Below are positions 7,262-14,238 of a stretch of DNA of 20,339 nt, in pieces; position 1 is the stretch's first letter, and each line of letters begins with the position of its first letter. Made by a program: the position numbers and the translations under genes. The notes beneath the pieces were generated by a model. The model worked only from the letters and a program-made list of their open reading frames with translations, did no database searches and was not told where the DNA came from. The DNA comes from an uncultured Bacilli bacterium (lineage in GTDB: Bacteria; Bacillota_I; Bacilli_A; RF39; UBA660), in assembly GCA_910577075.1 (NCBI GenBank), contig CAJTKV010000018.1, forward strand, positions 1,691-22,029, written 5' to 3'.

Positions 7262-8756
7262 GATAAAATTAATTATAGCATTGATGTTCTCTTTAATACT
7301 TATAGGAAATGTATCTGCTGCGTCTTTTAGTTTAGGAACTACTCATGGAACTGTAGATACAGACAGTTTAATCGTAACAGAAAATAAAACTTTAACAGTA
7401 AGTAATGTTCCGGCAGGGGATACCTTAGCCGCTTATAAAATACTTGATGTTTTCTATAATCAAACATCCAATGCCATAACTTATGAATTTACGACCGATT
7501 TTAAAAATTATTTAGCATCCTCCACGGAATATCGCAACTTAACAATTGAAGATTATTCAAAAATGACTTCTGGCAACATAACCTCTGGAGCGGTTGCATC
7601 CACTTCAACTCTCGATAGATTGGCAAGTGGATATGCCACATATATTAAAGAGCAAAATATTCATGGAACTGCTATGACAACTAATGGCAACAATAGAAAT
7701 GCCTCACTTCCATTGGGATCATACCTCATACTACCAACATCTACTAGTAAAATTTATGCTGTAATGGTAGGTAATCTTTCGCTTTCTGAGGAAAATGGTG
7801 AGTGGATTTCCAATAATCAAACGATTGTCGGGAAAGTTAGTGAACCGGGAGTTATAACTAAGACTCTTGCTGGCAATAAAGAAACCGATTCGGTATATAT
7901 TGGAACGGAATTTACCTATAATATTACAGGTTCTATTCCTCGCTATCCAACAAATGCCACTAATAAAAAATATATGATTACAGATACTATGTCTAATGGA
8001 CTAACCTTTAGCGGAATGACAAGTGTAACGGTGTATGATGGAACGACAAGGCTAACTGTTAATGCCAATGGTACAGTAACTAATTCATCTTCTCAAGTTG
8101 TTGCAAATATTATAGTTAATGGTCAAGTAATTACTATAGATTTTAATCTCGACAACGTCAAGGGAACGGAGATTTCCGTAACTTATAAAGCTAAATTAAA
8201 TAATAATGCAGTTATCGGCGGTACTGGCAATAAAAATGAAGCAAAATTAACTTATGCCAATGATCCATATAGTACCGGGACACATGATTCTGATCCCGAT
8301 ACGACATTGGTCTATACTTATGGCCTTGAAATATTAAAATATTCAGGAATTGATAAGACCGTTGTCTTAGAAGGAGCCGTTTTCGATATCTATAGTAATG
8401 CCTCTTTGACGACTAAAGTAGGCAGTATAACAACTGATGAAGATGGTTATGCTGAATATTTAGGAATTCCGGCAGGTACTTATTATTTAAAGGAGACGAA
8501 AGCTCCAAGTGGGCATACCTTATTAACCGATGCTGTAGCCATTGAAGTGGCCGGAAACAATTCTACACTTAGCCCAACTAACTCAGGCTATTATTATGCG
8601 GAAATATCTAATAACAAGAATTTATTTTTGCCCTTCACTGGTGGTATGGGTACATATGTGTACACTATCATTGGACTATTAATAATCATCATATCTGTAA
8701 TTATTTATATTATTTATCGCAAGAGAAGTTCAAGTAAGGATAACAATGAAGAATAA
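7242..8756 (+). CDS. Major (shaft) pilin with LPFTG sorting signal
   Basis: This 504-residue backbone pilin is of the SpaA/FimA type. Visible parts: signal peptide ending in VSA (residue 26); an N-terminal pilin domain (about 27-200); a D2 isopeptide-forming domain (about 203-340) with K207 in ITKTL and N332 in KNEAKLTY at the usual places for a Lys-Asn isopeptide bond; a SpaA/prealbumin domain (about 361-460) with the E-box YYLKETKAP (E418); then LPFTG (463-467), a hydrophobic stretch and the basic tail YRKR. The lysine used for polymerisation is probably K198 in IVGKVSEP, where relatives carry a YPKN motif; that assignment is inference. The class C sortase next door would form the shaft by joining LPFT of one subunit to this lysine of the next. 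AAGGAG (7226-7231) lies 10 nt before the ATG, inside the previous gene, so the two are probably translationally coupled. Confidence 0.9.
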   Translation: MKMPRNRIKLIIALMFSLILIGNVSAASFSLGTTHGTVDTDSLIVTENKTLTVSNVPAGDTLAAYKILDVFYNQTSNAITYEFTTDFKNYLASSTEYRNLTIEDYSKMTSGNITSGAVASTSTLDRLASGYATYIKEQNIHGTAMTTNGNNRNASLPLGSYLILPTSTSKIYAVMVGNLSLSEENGEWISNNQTIVGKVSEPGVITKTLAGNKETDSVYIGTEFTYNITGSIPRYPTNATNKKYMITDTMSNGLTFSGMTSVTVYDGTTRLTVNANGTVTNSSSQVVANIIVNGQVITIDFNLDNVKGTEISVTYKAKLNNNAVIGGTGNKNEAKLTYANDPYSTGTHDSDPDTTLVYTYGLEILKYSGIDKTVVLEGAVFDIYSNASLTTKVGSITTDEDGYAEYLGIPAGTYYLKETKAPSGHTLLTDAVAIEVAGNNSTLSPTNSGYYYAEISNNKNLFLPFTGGMGTYVYTIIGLLIIIISVIIYIIYRKRSSSKDNNEE

Positions 8757-9678
8757 AAAACGTTATATACCTACAATTATCTTTATATTTGTAGTAATTG
8801 TAGGTGTATCTGTTATGCTATATCCTGTCATGCTAAATTTTATAAATTCTAAAAGAGAAACTCATATTATTGAAGAATATAGTGATAAAGTTAAAGAACT
8901 AAGACAAGCTAATTATGATTATCTCTTCGAAGAAGCTAGAAAATACAACCAAGATTTAACCAATGATAATATCGTTGACGCTTTCTCCAAAGATAATTCT
9001 ATAGAAAATGAAGAATATAATAAACTATTGAATATCAATAATGATGGTGTAATAGGATATATTAAAATTCCCAAGATAGATGTCAATATTCCCATTTATC
9101 ATGGAACAAGTACTAAAGTTTTAGAAAAAGGTATTGGTCATTTCGAGAAAAGTTCATTGCCCGTAGGAGGAGATGGAACCCATTCAATCCTCTCTGGGCA
9201 TCGCGGCCTTCCTTCATCAAGATTATTTTCGGATTTAAATCAACTTCAAGAGGGAGATTTATTCTACATATATGTATTAGATCAAATACTTGCCTATAAA
9301 GTTGACAAAATATCTGTCGTTGATCCAGATGACATCGAAAATTTAAAAATGGAAGAGGGGCAAGATTATGTAACTTTAGTGACCTGTACACCTTATGCGA
9401 TAAATACCCATCGATTATTAGTTCGCGGCACGCGAATTACATATAACGAAGAAGAACTTAAGAGTATAAAAGTAAATAAAAAACTGTCTACATCGGATAT
9501 CACTCTTATCGGAGGCTTGATAACTGTTGTGATTGTAATCATATCTTCAATTATTATCATTAAGAAGATAAAGATTTATAATAAGACCCATCCTATAGTA
9601 AAAAAGGAGAAGAAAAAGGTTTTAAAAAAGAAACCAACCGATATGGAAATTGCCTTTCCCAAGCTCAAAGACAAATAA
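8746..9678 (+). CDS. Class C (pilus-polymerising) sortase
   Basis: This 310-residue membrane transpeptidase cleaves LPXTG-type signals at T-G and links pilin subunits outside the membrane. Evidence: N-terminal membrane helix (about 8-30), GYIKIPKI (104-111), catalytic H152 in LSGHRGLP, catalytic C214 in TLVTCTPYAINTHRLLVRG and catalytic R223 in the same block, followed by a second membrane helix (about 252-272). The TP(Y)xxNTHRLLVRG block and the two-helix topology mark class C. These enzymes usually carry a DPF/DPW/DPY lid over the active site; the matching region here reads VDAFSKD (77-83), so the proline is replaced by alanine. The C-terminus is a Lys-rich cytoplasmic tail of nearly 40 residues. 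The ATG overlaps the end of the major pilin gene by 11 nt, with AAGGA (8736-8740) as ribosome binding site, so shaft pilin and polymerase are co-expressed. Confidence 0.92.
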   Translation: MKNKKRYIPTIIFIFVVIVGVSVMLYPVMLNFINSKRETHIIEEYSDKVKELRQANYDYLFEEARKYNQDLTNDNIVDAFSKDNSIENEEYNKLLNINNDGVIGYIKIPKIDVNIPIYHGTSTKVLEKGIGHFEKSSLPVGGDGTHSILSGHRGLPSSRLFSDLNQLQEGDLFYIYVLDQILAYKVDKISVVDPDDIENLKMEEGQDYVTLVTCTPYAINTHRLLVRGTRITYNEEELKSIKVNKKLSTSDITLIGGLITVVIVIISSIIIIKKIKIYNKTHPIVKKEKKKVLKKKPTDMEIAFPKLKDK

Positions 9679-9690
9679 AGAGGAGAATAT

Positions 9691-10449
9691 ATGAAAAAAT
9701 TAATAGTGCCAATAATTATATTTGCCGTTTGTTTAATAATGTTAGTTTTTTCAGGATTCAATCTTGTTTTGTGGTATATAGATAATCAAGATATATCATC
9801 AGAAGTCGATTTAGTTCAAGATATAACGCCTGTTAAAGTGATAACAATTGCTGATGAAAAGGACTCGTCCAAAGAAAAAAAATATATAACTGCTGATTTA
9901 GAAGAAATTCAAAATTTAAATAAGGAAGTAAAAGGGTGGATTAATATCCCGTTTACCAATGTCAACTATCCCTACGTTCAACATAAAGATAATTCATACT
10001 ATTTAAATCATTCTTTTGATAAATCTAAGAATAAAGCAGGTTGGTTATTTATGGATTATCGCAATAATGCTTTAGAATTAGATGATAATACCATCATATA
10101 TGGTCATAATAGGTTAGATGGCTCGATGTTTGGCAGTTTAAACAATCTTACTAAAAAGAACTATTTAAAGGATACTACAGAGCATATAATTTATCTATCG
10201 ACAGATAACTATAATTATGTATTTGAAATATTTAGTATCTACCGCATTGATACGACCGATGATTATCTTAAGACCGCTTTTAAAGAAGACGAATTTGGCG
10301 AGTGGCTTAGTCTGATGAAAAAGCGTAGTATGTACGATTTTGGCGTAGAATTAGATAAAGATGATAAAGTTATCACCTTATCTACTTGTTATAAACATGT
10401 CAAGAAACTAGTTATCCACGGAAAACTAATTTACCAACAATTAAAATAA
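9691..10449 (+). CDS. Class B sortase with Lys at the catalytic Arg position
   Basis: This 252-residue membrane-anchored transpeptidase has a single N-terminal hydrophobic helix (about 4-29) facing outward. Class B features: the NKEVKGWINIPFTNVNYP block (77-94), the SYYLNHSFD and AGWLFMDYRN blocks, catalytic H139 in IYGHN and catalytic C233 in TLSTC. In class B enzymes the catalytic Arg directly precedes a strand like (L/F/I)VVHA(K/R)L. Here that strand is LVIHGKL and the preceding residue is K239, so the arginine is replaced by lysine; I rechecked the codons (aag aaa cta gtt). The Cys-to-basic-residue loop is short. AAGAGGAG (9678-9685) lies 5 nt before the ATG, and the gene is the last of the pilus cluster. 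Likely role: anchoring the basal pilin with its VPQTS signal, by analogy with class B enzymes that use NPQTN or VPxTG-like signals. Confidence 0.88.
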   Translation: MKKLIVPIIIFAVCLIMLVFSGFNLVLWYIDNQDISSEVDLVQDITPVKVITIADEKDSSKEKKYITADLEEIQNLNKEVKGWINIPFTNVNYPYVQHKDNSYYLNHSFDKSKNKAGWLFMDYRNNALELDDNTIIYGHNRLDGSMFGSLNNLTKKNYLKDTTEHIIYLSTDNYNYVFEIFSIYRIDTTDDYLKTAFKEDEFGEWLSLMKKRSMYDFGVELDKDDKVITLSTCYKHVKKLVIHGKLIYQQLK

Positions 10450-10472
10450 AAAAAGATTAGCTTCCGCTAATC
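10448..10472 (-). terminator. Terminator of the minus-strand small membrane protein gene
   Basis: A perfect 7-bp stem GATTAGC/GCTAATC (10455-10461 and 10466-10472) with a 4-nt loop is followed, in minus-strand sense, by seven Ts (10454-10448). The stop codon of the minus-strand gene lies in the stem. In plus-strand sense the hairpin lacks a T-run, so it is a poor terminator for the pilus cluster. Confidence 0.75.
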
Positions 10473-10660
10473 ACTGACATCAAATAGTATACTAATGGTA
10501 CTACTGCTGATGCAAAAAAGACAATGAACATAAACCAAACAAAGATTTTAATTCCAAGTGGAGTTGAATCAGTATTGGTTTTTTTCTTTTTATTTTTCTT
10601 TTTTGGTTGTTTTATTCTTATATCTCCAACAACTTCATAATCTTTTTCGTTTCTACTCAT
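10457..10660 (-). CDS. Small basic single-pass membrane protein of unknown function
   Basis: This 67-residue protein is not recognised as a family member. The N-terminal half is hydrophilic, with a strongly basic block (KQPKKKNKKKK). The C-terminal half holds one hydrophobic segment (about IKIFVWFMFIVFFASAVVPLVYYL) that would span the membrane, with the basic half probably cytoplasmic. The start at 10660 is set by AGGTGA (10671-10666), five bases upstream. A GTG three codons earlier lies inside that ribosome binding site and is rejected. The gene has its own -10 box and a terminator, which argues that it is real. It converges with the class B sortase gene, with only 7 nt between the stop codons. 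Confidence 0.7.
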   Translation of the reverse strand: MSRNEKDYEVVGDIRIKQPKKKNKKKKTNTDSTPLGIKIFVWFMFIVFFASAVVPLVYYLMSVISGS

Positions 10661-10677
10661 TAAAATCACCTGATAAA

Positions 10678-10706
10678 ATTATAATATAATAATCATAAAA
10701 ATGAAA
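10678..10706 (-). promoter_or_regulatory. Promoter of the small membrane protein gene
   Basis: In minus-strand sense, a perfect TATAAT (10683-10678) lies 6 nt upstream of the AGGTGA ribosome binding site. A weak TTTCAT -35 (10706-10701) lies 17 nt further upstream. Confidence 0.5.
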
Positions 10707-10714
10707 GAGGTAAA

Positions 10715-10720
10715 TATTAT
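10715..10720 (+). promoter_or_regulatory. Possible -10 box of the SpoIIM-like gene
   Basis: TATTAT lies 6 nt upstream of the AGGTGA site (10727-10732), the same spacing as at other promoters in this window. No good -35 is visible and the area is very AT-rich, so this is tentative. Confidence 0.3.
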
Positions 10721-10736
10721 TTATATAGGTGAAAAT

Positions 10737-11282
10737 ATGAAAAGATCAAAACATGTAATAATATTTGGACTAATAATTATCGCCATATCGCTTATAACGG
10801 GATTTATTTATGCTATAAATAATCCTTATGATTTGACAGACTATATGGCCAATTTGAGTAAACACAACAATCTCTTCTTCAGTCATTTGGGAATCCTTTT
10901 TCTCTTTTTATTATCGACACTTTCCATTTTAGGAAGTATTTCTCAAGTATTCATTATTGGCTTTGAAAGTGTCAGTATTGGCTATGTTTTAGGGGAGTTC
11001 TTCTTAGCTTATAAATTTAAAGGTTTAGCCTATGCCTTTGTAACTATTTTTATAAATAAGATAATATTTTTAATAATTCTTCTTTATCTTTTGATAAATA
11101 GCTATATATATATTCGCAAGAGTTTTCATAATATAATAGGTGCTAGTAAAGATTATTTTTCTCAAATAATAGTTCCTGTATTGTTAAAGTATGGAGTTGT
11201 AACTATTTTCATTGTCATATATGACATTATTGTCTACTTTTTCGGCAATATATTATTAAATTATCTGACATTTATGCTATAA
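10737..11282 (+). CDS. SpoIIM-like multi-pass membrane protein
   Basis: This protein has 181 residues and about five hydrophobic segments. The N-terminal helix (VIIFGLIIIAISLITGFIYA), a short extracellular loop, a helix over LGILFLFLLSTLS, the block FESVSIGYVLGEFFLAYKFKG followed by a hydrophobic run, and a final long hydrophobic segment match the general layout of the stage II sporulation protein M (SpoIIM/DUF95) family. In sporulating Firmicutes SpoIIM works with SpoIID and SpoIIP in engulfment, but the family is wider and occurs in non-sporulating bacteria, so no sporulation role should be assumed here. The chosen ATG at 10737 follows AGGTGA (10727-10732). The in-frame ATG at 10701 has no ribosome binding site. 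The family assignment is by pattern and only moderately sure; an unrelated small integral membrane protein is the alternative. Confidence 0.6.
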   Translation: MKRSKHVIIFGLIIIAISLITGFIYAINNPYDLTDYMANLSKHNNLFFSHLGILFLFLLSTLSILGSISQVFIIGFESVSIGYVLGEFFLAYKFKGLAYAFVTIFINKIIFLIILLYLLINSYIYIRKSFHNIIGASKDYFSQIIVPVLLKYGVVTIFIVIYDIIVYFFGNILLNYLTFML

Positions 11283-11283
11283 T
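11275..11283 (+). promoter_or_regulatory. Extended -10 promoter of mnmA
   Basis: The sequence TGCTATAAT is an extended -10 element with a perfect -10 hexamer (11278-11283) that overlaps the stop codon of the upstream gene. It is followed after 6 nt by GGAAGTGA (11290-11297), the mnmA ribosome binding site. The -35 region is weak, as is common with extended -10 promoters. Confidence 0.6.
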
Positions 11284-11302
11284 ACCTTTGGAAGTGATAA
11301 TT

Positions 11303-12415
11303 ATGCCAAAAAAAGTCGTTATTGGTATGTCTGGAGGAGTTGATTCTTCAGTAGCTGCACATATTTTACAAAAACAAGGGTATGAAGTAATAGGTTTATT
11401 CATGCGCAATTGGGATTCTATGATTAATAATGATATTGAGGGAAATCCCAATTTAGAAAATGATATTTGTCCTCAGGAGCAAGACTATAATGATGCCTTA
11501 GCCGTATGTAAAGAATTAGGCATTCCTCTTCATCGAGTAGATTTTATAAAAGAGTATTGGGATAACGTCTTTACCTATTTTTTAGAAGAGTTAAAAAAGG
11601 GAAGAACTCCCAATCCCGATTTGATGTGTAATAAATATATTAAATTTGATGTCTTCATCAAGGAAGCTCGCAAATTGGGTGCTGATTATATAGCAACTGG
11701 GCATTATGCAAGAATTGATGGCTGCAAACTATATCGTGGCTTAGATCGCAATAAAGATCAATCATACTTTTTAGCACAAGTTACCCCAAATCAACTAAAA
11801 GATGTCTTATTTCCCATCGGAGATTTAGAAAAAAGGGAAGTTCGCGCGATAGCCGATGAACTAAAATTGACGACAGCTAAGAAAAAGGATTCAACGGGTA
11901 TTTGTTTTATTGGTGAACGCAATTATCAAAAATTTATCCAAAATTATTTAAAACCCAATCCGGGAAATATTATCAATGTTGATACCAAGGAGATAATTGG
12001 TAGACATAATGGCTTGATGAATTATACGATTGGACAGCGCAGAAATGTTGGAATAAGCGGTTATGCTGATAAACATTTTGTCGTTGGTAAAAACGTTGCC
12101 AAAAACGAATTATATGTAGCCTTTGGAGAAGACCCTGAAAGTTTATATAGTGATGAATGTCTTATCGATCAAGTAAACTTTATCTCACCTAATCATCCAA
12201 CATTCTGTACTGCTAAATTCCGTTATCGTGGACCAGATAATGAAGTAATATTAGAATATCTTGACAACAACGAGATACTTGTCCGCTATCCTCAAAAAGT
12301 TAAGGCAGTAACGCCTGGACAAGCTTGTGTTTTATATTTAGGAGAGCAGTGCTTGGGAAGTGGTATTATTAAAGAGGTCAGAAAAAATAGCGAAAATTTG
12401 TGGTATTTATCTTAA
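11303..12415 (+). CDS. mnmA: tRNA-specific 2-thiouridylase MnmA
   Basis: MnmA uses ATP and sulfur relayed from a cysteine desulfurase to form 2-thiouridine at position 34 of Lys, Glu and Gln tRNAs. The visible 370 residues match the usual length. Motifs: the PP-loop SGGVDSS (10-16), the GLFMRNWD segment, GRTPNPDLMCNKYIKFD with catalytic C109, ATGHYARI, the KDQSYFL motif, and STGICFIGERNY with the second catalytic C201. The two cysteines form the transient disulfide in this family. The C-terminal half contains YTIGQRRNVGI and the beta-barrel end (PGQACVLYLGEQCLGSGII). The ATG at 11303 is chosen because MPKKVVIGMSGG is the normal N-terminus and GGAAGTGA lies just upstream. A TTG five codons earlier overlaps the ribosome binding site region and is rejected. 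A terminator follows immediately. Confidence 0.97.
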   Translation: MPKKVVIGMSGGVDSSVAAHILQKQGYEVIGLFMRNWDSMINNDIEGNPNLENDICPQEQDYNDALAVCKELGIPLHRVDFIKEYWDNVFTYFLEELKKGRTPNPDLMCNKYIKFDVFIKEARKLGADYIATGHYARIDGCKLYRGLDRNKDQSYFLAQVTPNQLKDVLFPIGDLEKREVRAIADELKLTTAKKKDSTGICFIGERNYQKFIQNYLKPNPGNIINVDTKEIIGRHNGLMNYTIGQRRNVGISGYADKHFVVGKNVAKNELYVAFGEDPESLYSDECLIDQVNFISPNHPTFCTAKFRYRGPDNEVILEYLDNNEILVRYPQKVKAVTPGQACVLYLGEQCLGSGIIKEVRKNSENLWYLS

Positions 12416-12441
12416 AAAATAGTCAAAATGACTATTTTTTT
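12414..12441 (+). terminator. Rho-independent terminator of mnmA
   Basis: ATAGTCA (12419-12425) pairs with TGACTAT (12429-12435) around an AAA loop. The flanking A-run and T-run extend the stem to about 11 bp. A T-run continues to 12441. It may also act weakly on the other strand. Confidence 0.85.
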
Positions 12442-12468
12442 CATTTTTTTTAAAAAATTTCAAGTAAT

Positions 12469-12497
12469 TTGCCTACTTATCGTTAATAAATAATTAT
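12469..12497 (+). promoter_or_regulatory. Weak candidate promoter of dnaG-rpoD-trmK
   Basis: TTGCCT (12469-12474) is followed after 17 nt by AATTAT (12492-12497), a poor -10. A promoter is expected between the mnmA terminator and dnaG, but the exact boxes are uncertain. The ribosome binding site GAGGGTGA (12499-12506) is clear. Confidence 0.3.
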
Positions 12498-12513
12498 AGA
12501 GGGTGATTTTTTA

Positions 12514-14238
12514 ATGGCTATGTTATCCAACGAAGAAATAAATAATATCCAACGTACTGCCAACATAGTTGACATTATAAGTTCATACATACCTCTTGAA
12601 AAAAAGGGAAGTAATTATTTCGGTATATGTCCCTTTCATGACGATCATAACCCATCTATGAGTGTCAATGAAAAAAAAGGCATATTTACTTGTTTTGTTT
12701 GTCATAAGACTGGTAATGTCTTTAGCTTTGTTCAAGATTATGAAAATATATCTTTTATCGATGCTGTAAGAAGTGTAGCCGAGAAAGTTGGTATCGAGTT
12801 AGATGTCAATTTCAAAACGACGAGTAAATATGACAGACATTATGAAGCTGTCGATTTAGCCAATAAATTCTATCAAAACAACTTAAAAAGTGCATCTGGC
12901 AAAAAAGCCCGTGAATATCTAATAAAGCGTGGAATTAATGAGGAAGTAATTGAGGAGTTTGGCATAGGGTATGCGCCATCCAACTATGATACAATTACAA
13001 AACTTCTCCTAAATAAGAATTTTGATGAGAATATTCTCTTAGAAACAGGGATAGCCAATCGGGGAAATAATCTATATGATCTTTTTAGAAATCGTATAAC
13101 ATTTCCTATTCATAATGCCAACGGTAAGCCAATTGGTTTTTCCGCACGTATCTATGAAGACGTCGATGAAGCTAAATATATCAATACTAAAGAGACCGTC
13201 ATATTTAAAAAAGGCGAGATACTGTTTAATTATCATCGAGCCGTTAACGAAGCAAGAAGGTTAAAGTATTTAGTCGTAGTTGAAGGCCAGATGGATGCCA
13301 TTAGAATTTATTCTGTCGGCATTAAAAATGTCGTAGCCACTATGGGAACGGCATTGACTCCGGACCATGTTCATTTGCTCAAAAAGCTCAATGTAAAAAT
13401 CGTCTTATGTATGGATAATGATTCGGCTGGAGAAAAGGCCACATTAGCCAATGGCGAAGCTCTATCAAAAGCTGGTGTAGATTTAAGCATTCTAAGGTTA
13501 TCAGGAGCAAAAGATCCCGATGAATATATTTTAAGAAACTCCGTTGAAGCCTATCAAGATGCCATTAATAATGCTATAACATTTTTTGACTTTAAGATGA
13601 ATTATTTAAAAAAAGATAAGAATCTCGATAAAGTCGATGATGTTTCAACCTATATTAATCAAGTCGTCGCCATGCTTAATAAGACCAACGACGAAGTACT
13701 GATTGATCTCACAGTTAATCAATTAAGTGAAGAATATGGGATAGATAAAAATATTTTATTAAACAAAATAATTAAAGTAGAACCCGTAAATATCGTCAAA
13801 GTCGAACCGCAAAAGAAGGTTCGCTTGCAAAAGCGTCAAAAATTATGCGAGCTTTTACTTTATTATATGATGAATGATATAAAATATATTAAATTATATG
13901 AGCAGGAATTATCCTATGTTCCTGATGATACATATATAGAAATTGCTAATGATATACTTGCATTTTATTTAAAATATAATTATATTAGTATAGCAGATTT
14001 TATTACTTATGAAATTGATTCTAATAATTATGAATTAGTTCTAAGCATAATCGATAATAATGCCAAGGTCGAATTAAGTGATAATGACTATGTTGGAATC
14101 ATTGATAAAATCAAAGTTATTATTGATGAAGTAAAGATTAATGAATTAAAAGAAAAATTAAAAACCATAAGTGATATTAATGAGAAATTGAAAATAACCG
14201 ATGAAATCGCGAAATTGAAGAAGAGGATGTGTAATTAA
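12514..14238 (+). CDS. dnaG: DNA primase
   Basis: DnaG makes the RNA primers for Okazaki fragments and interacts with the replicative helicase. The 574-residue protein shows the N-terminal CHC2 zinc-binding domain (C39, H42, C60, C63 in CPFH and CFVC), the RNA polymerase-like catalytic core and the TOPRIM domain, with the acidic motif VVVEGQMDA, the glycine-containing strand VATMGTALT and the DNDSAG motif that binds metal. The C-terminal part, beyond about residue 430, is less conserved, as usual for the helicase-binding domain. The start is supported by GAGGGTGA 7 nt upstream. The stop codon TAA shares its last base with the ATG of rpoD, so the two are translationally coupled. This is the classical dnaG-rpoD arrangement. 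Confidence 0.97.
   Translation: MAMLSNEEINNIQRTANIVDIISSYIPLEKKGSNYFGICPFHDDHNPSMSVNEKKGIFTCFVCHKTGNVFSFVQDYENISFIDAVRSVAEKVGIELDVNFKTTSKYDRHYEAVDLANKFYQNNLKSASGKKAREYLIKRGINEEVIEEFGIGYAPSNYDTITKLLLNKNFDENILLETGIANRGNNLYDLFRNRITFPIHNANGKPIGFSARIYEDVDEAKYINTKETVIFKKGEILFNYHRAVNEARRLKYLVVVEGQMDAIRIYSVGIKNVVATMGTALTPDHVHLLKKLNVKIVLCMDNDSAGEKATLANGEALSKAGVDLSILRLSGAKDPDEYILRNSVEAYQDAINNAITFFDFKMNYLKKDKNLDKVDDVSTYINQVVAMLNKTNDEVLIDLTVNQLSEEYGIDKNILLNKIIKVEPVNIVKVEPQKKVRLQKRQKLCELLLYYMMNDIKYIKLYEQELSYVPDDTYIEIANDILAFYLKYNYISIADFITYEIDSNNYELVLSIIDNNAKVELSDNDYVGIIDKIKVIIDEVKINELKEKLKTISDINEKLKITDEIAKLKKRMCN

Noticed and set aside
10455..10472. Hairpin as terminator of the class B sortase gene
   Set aside because: On the plus strand it is followed by TCACTGAC rather than Ts; the T-run is on the minus strand, so it belongs to the small membrane protein gene.
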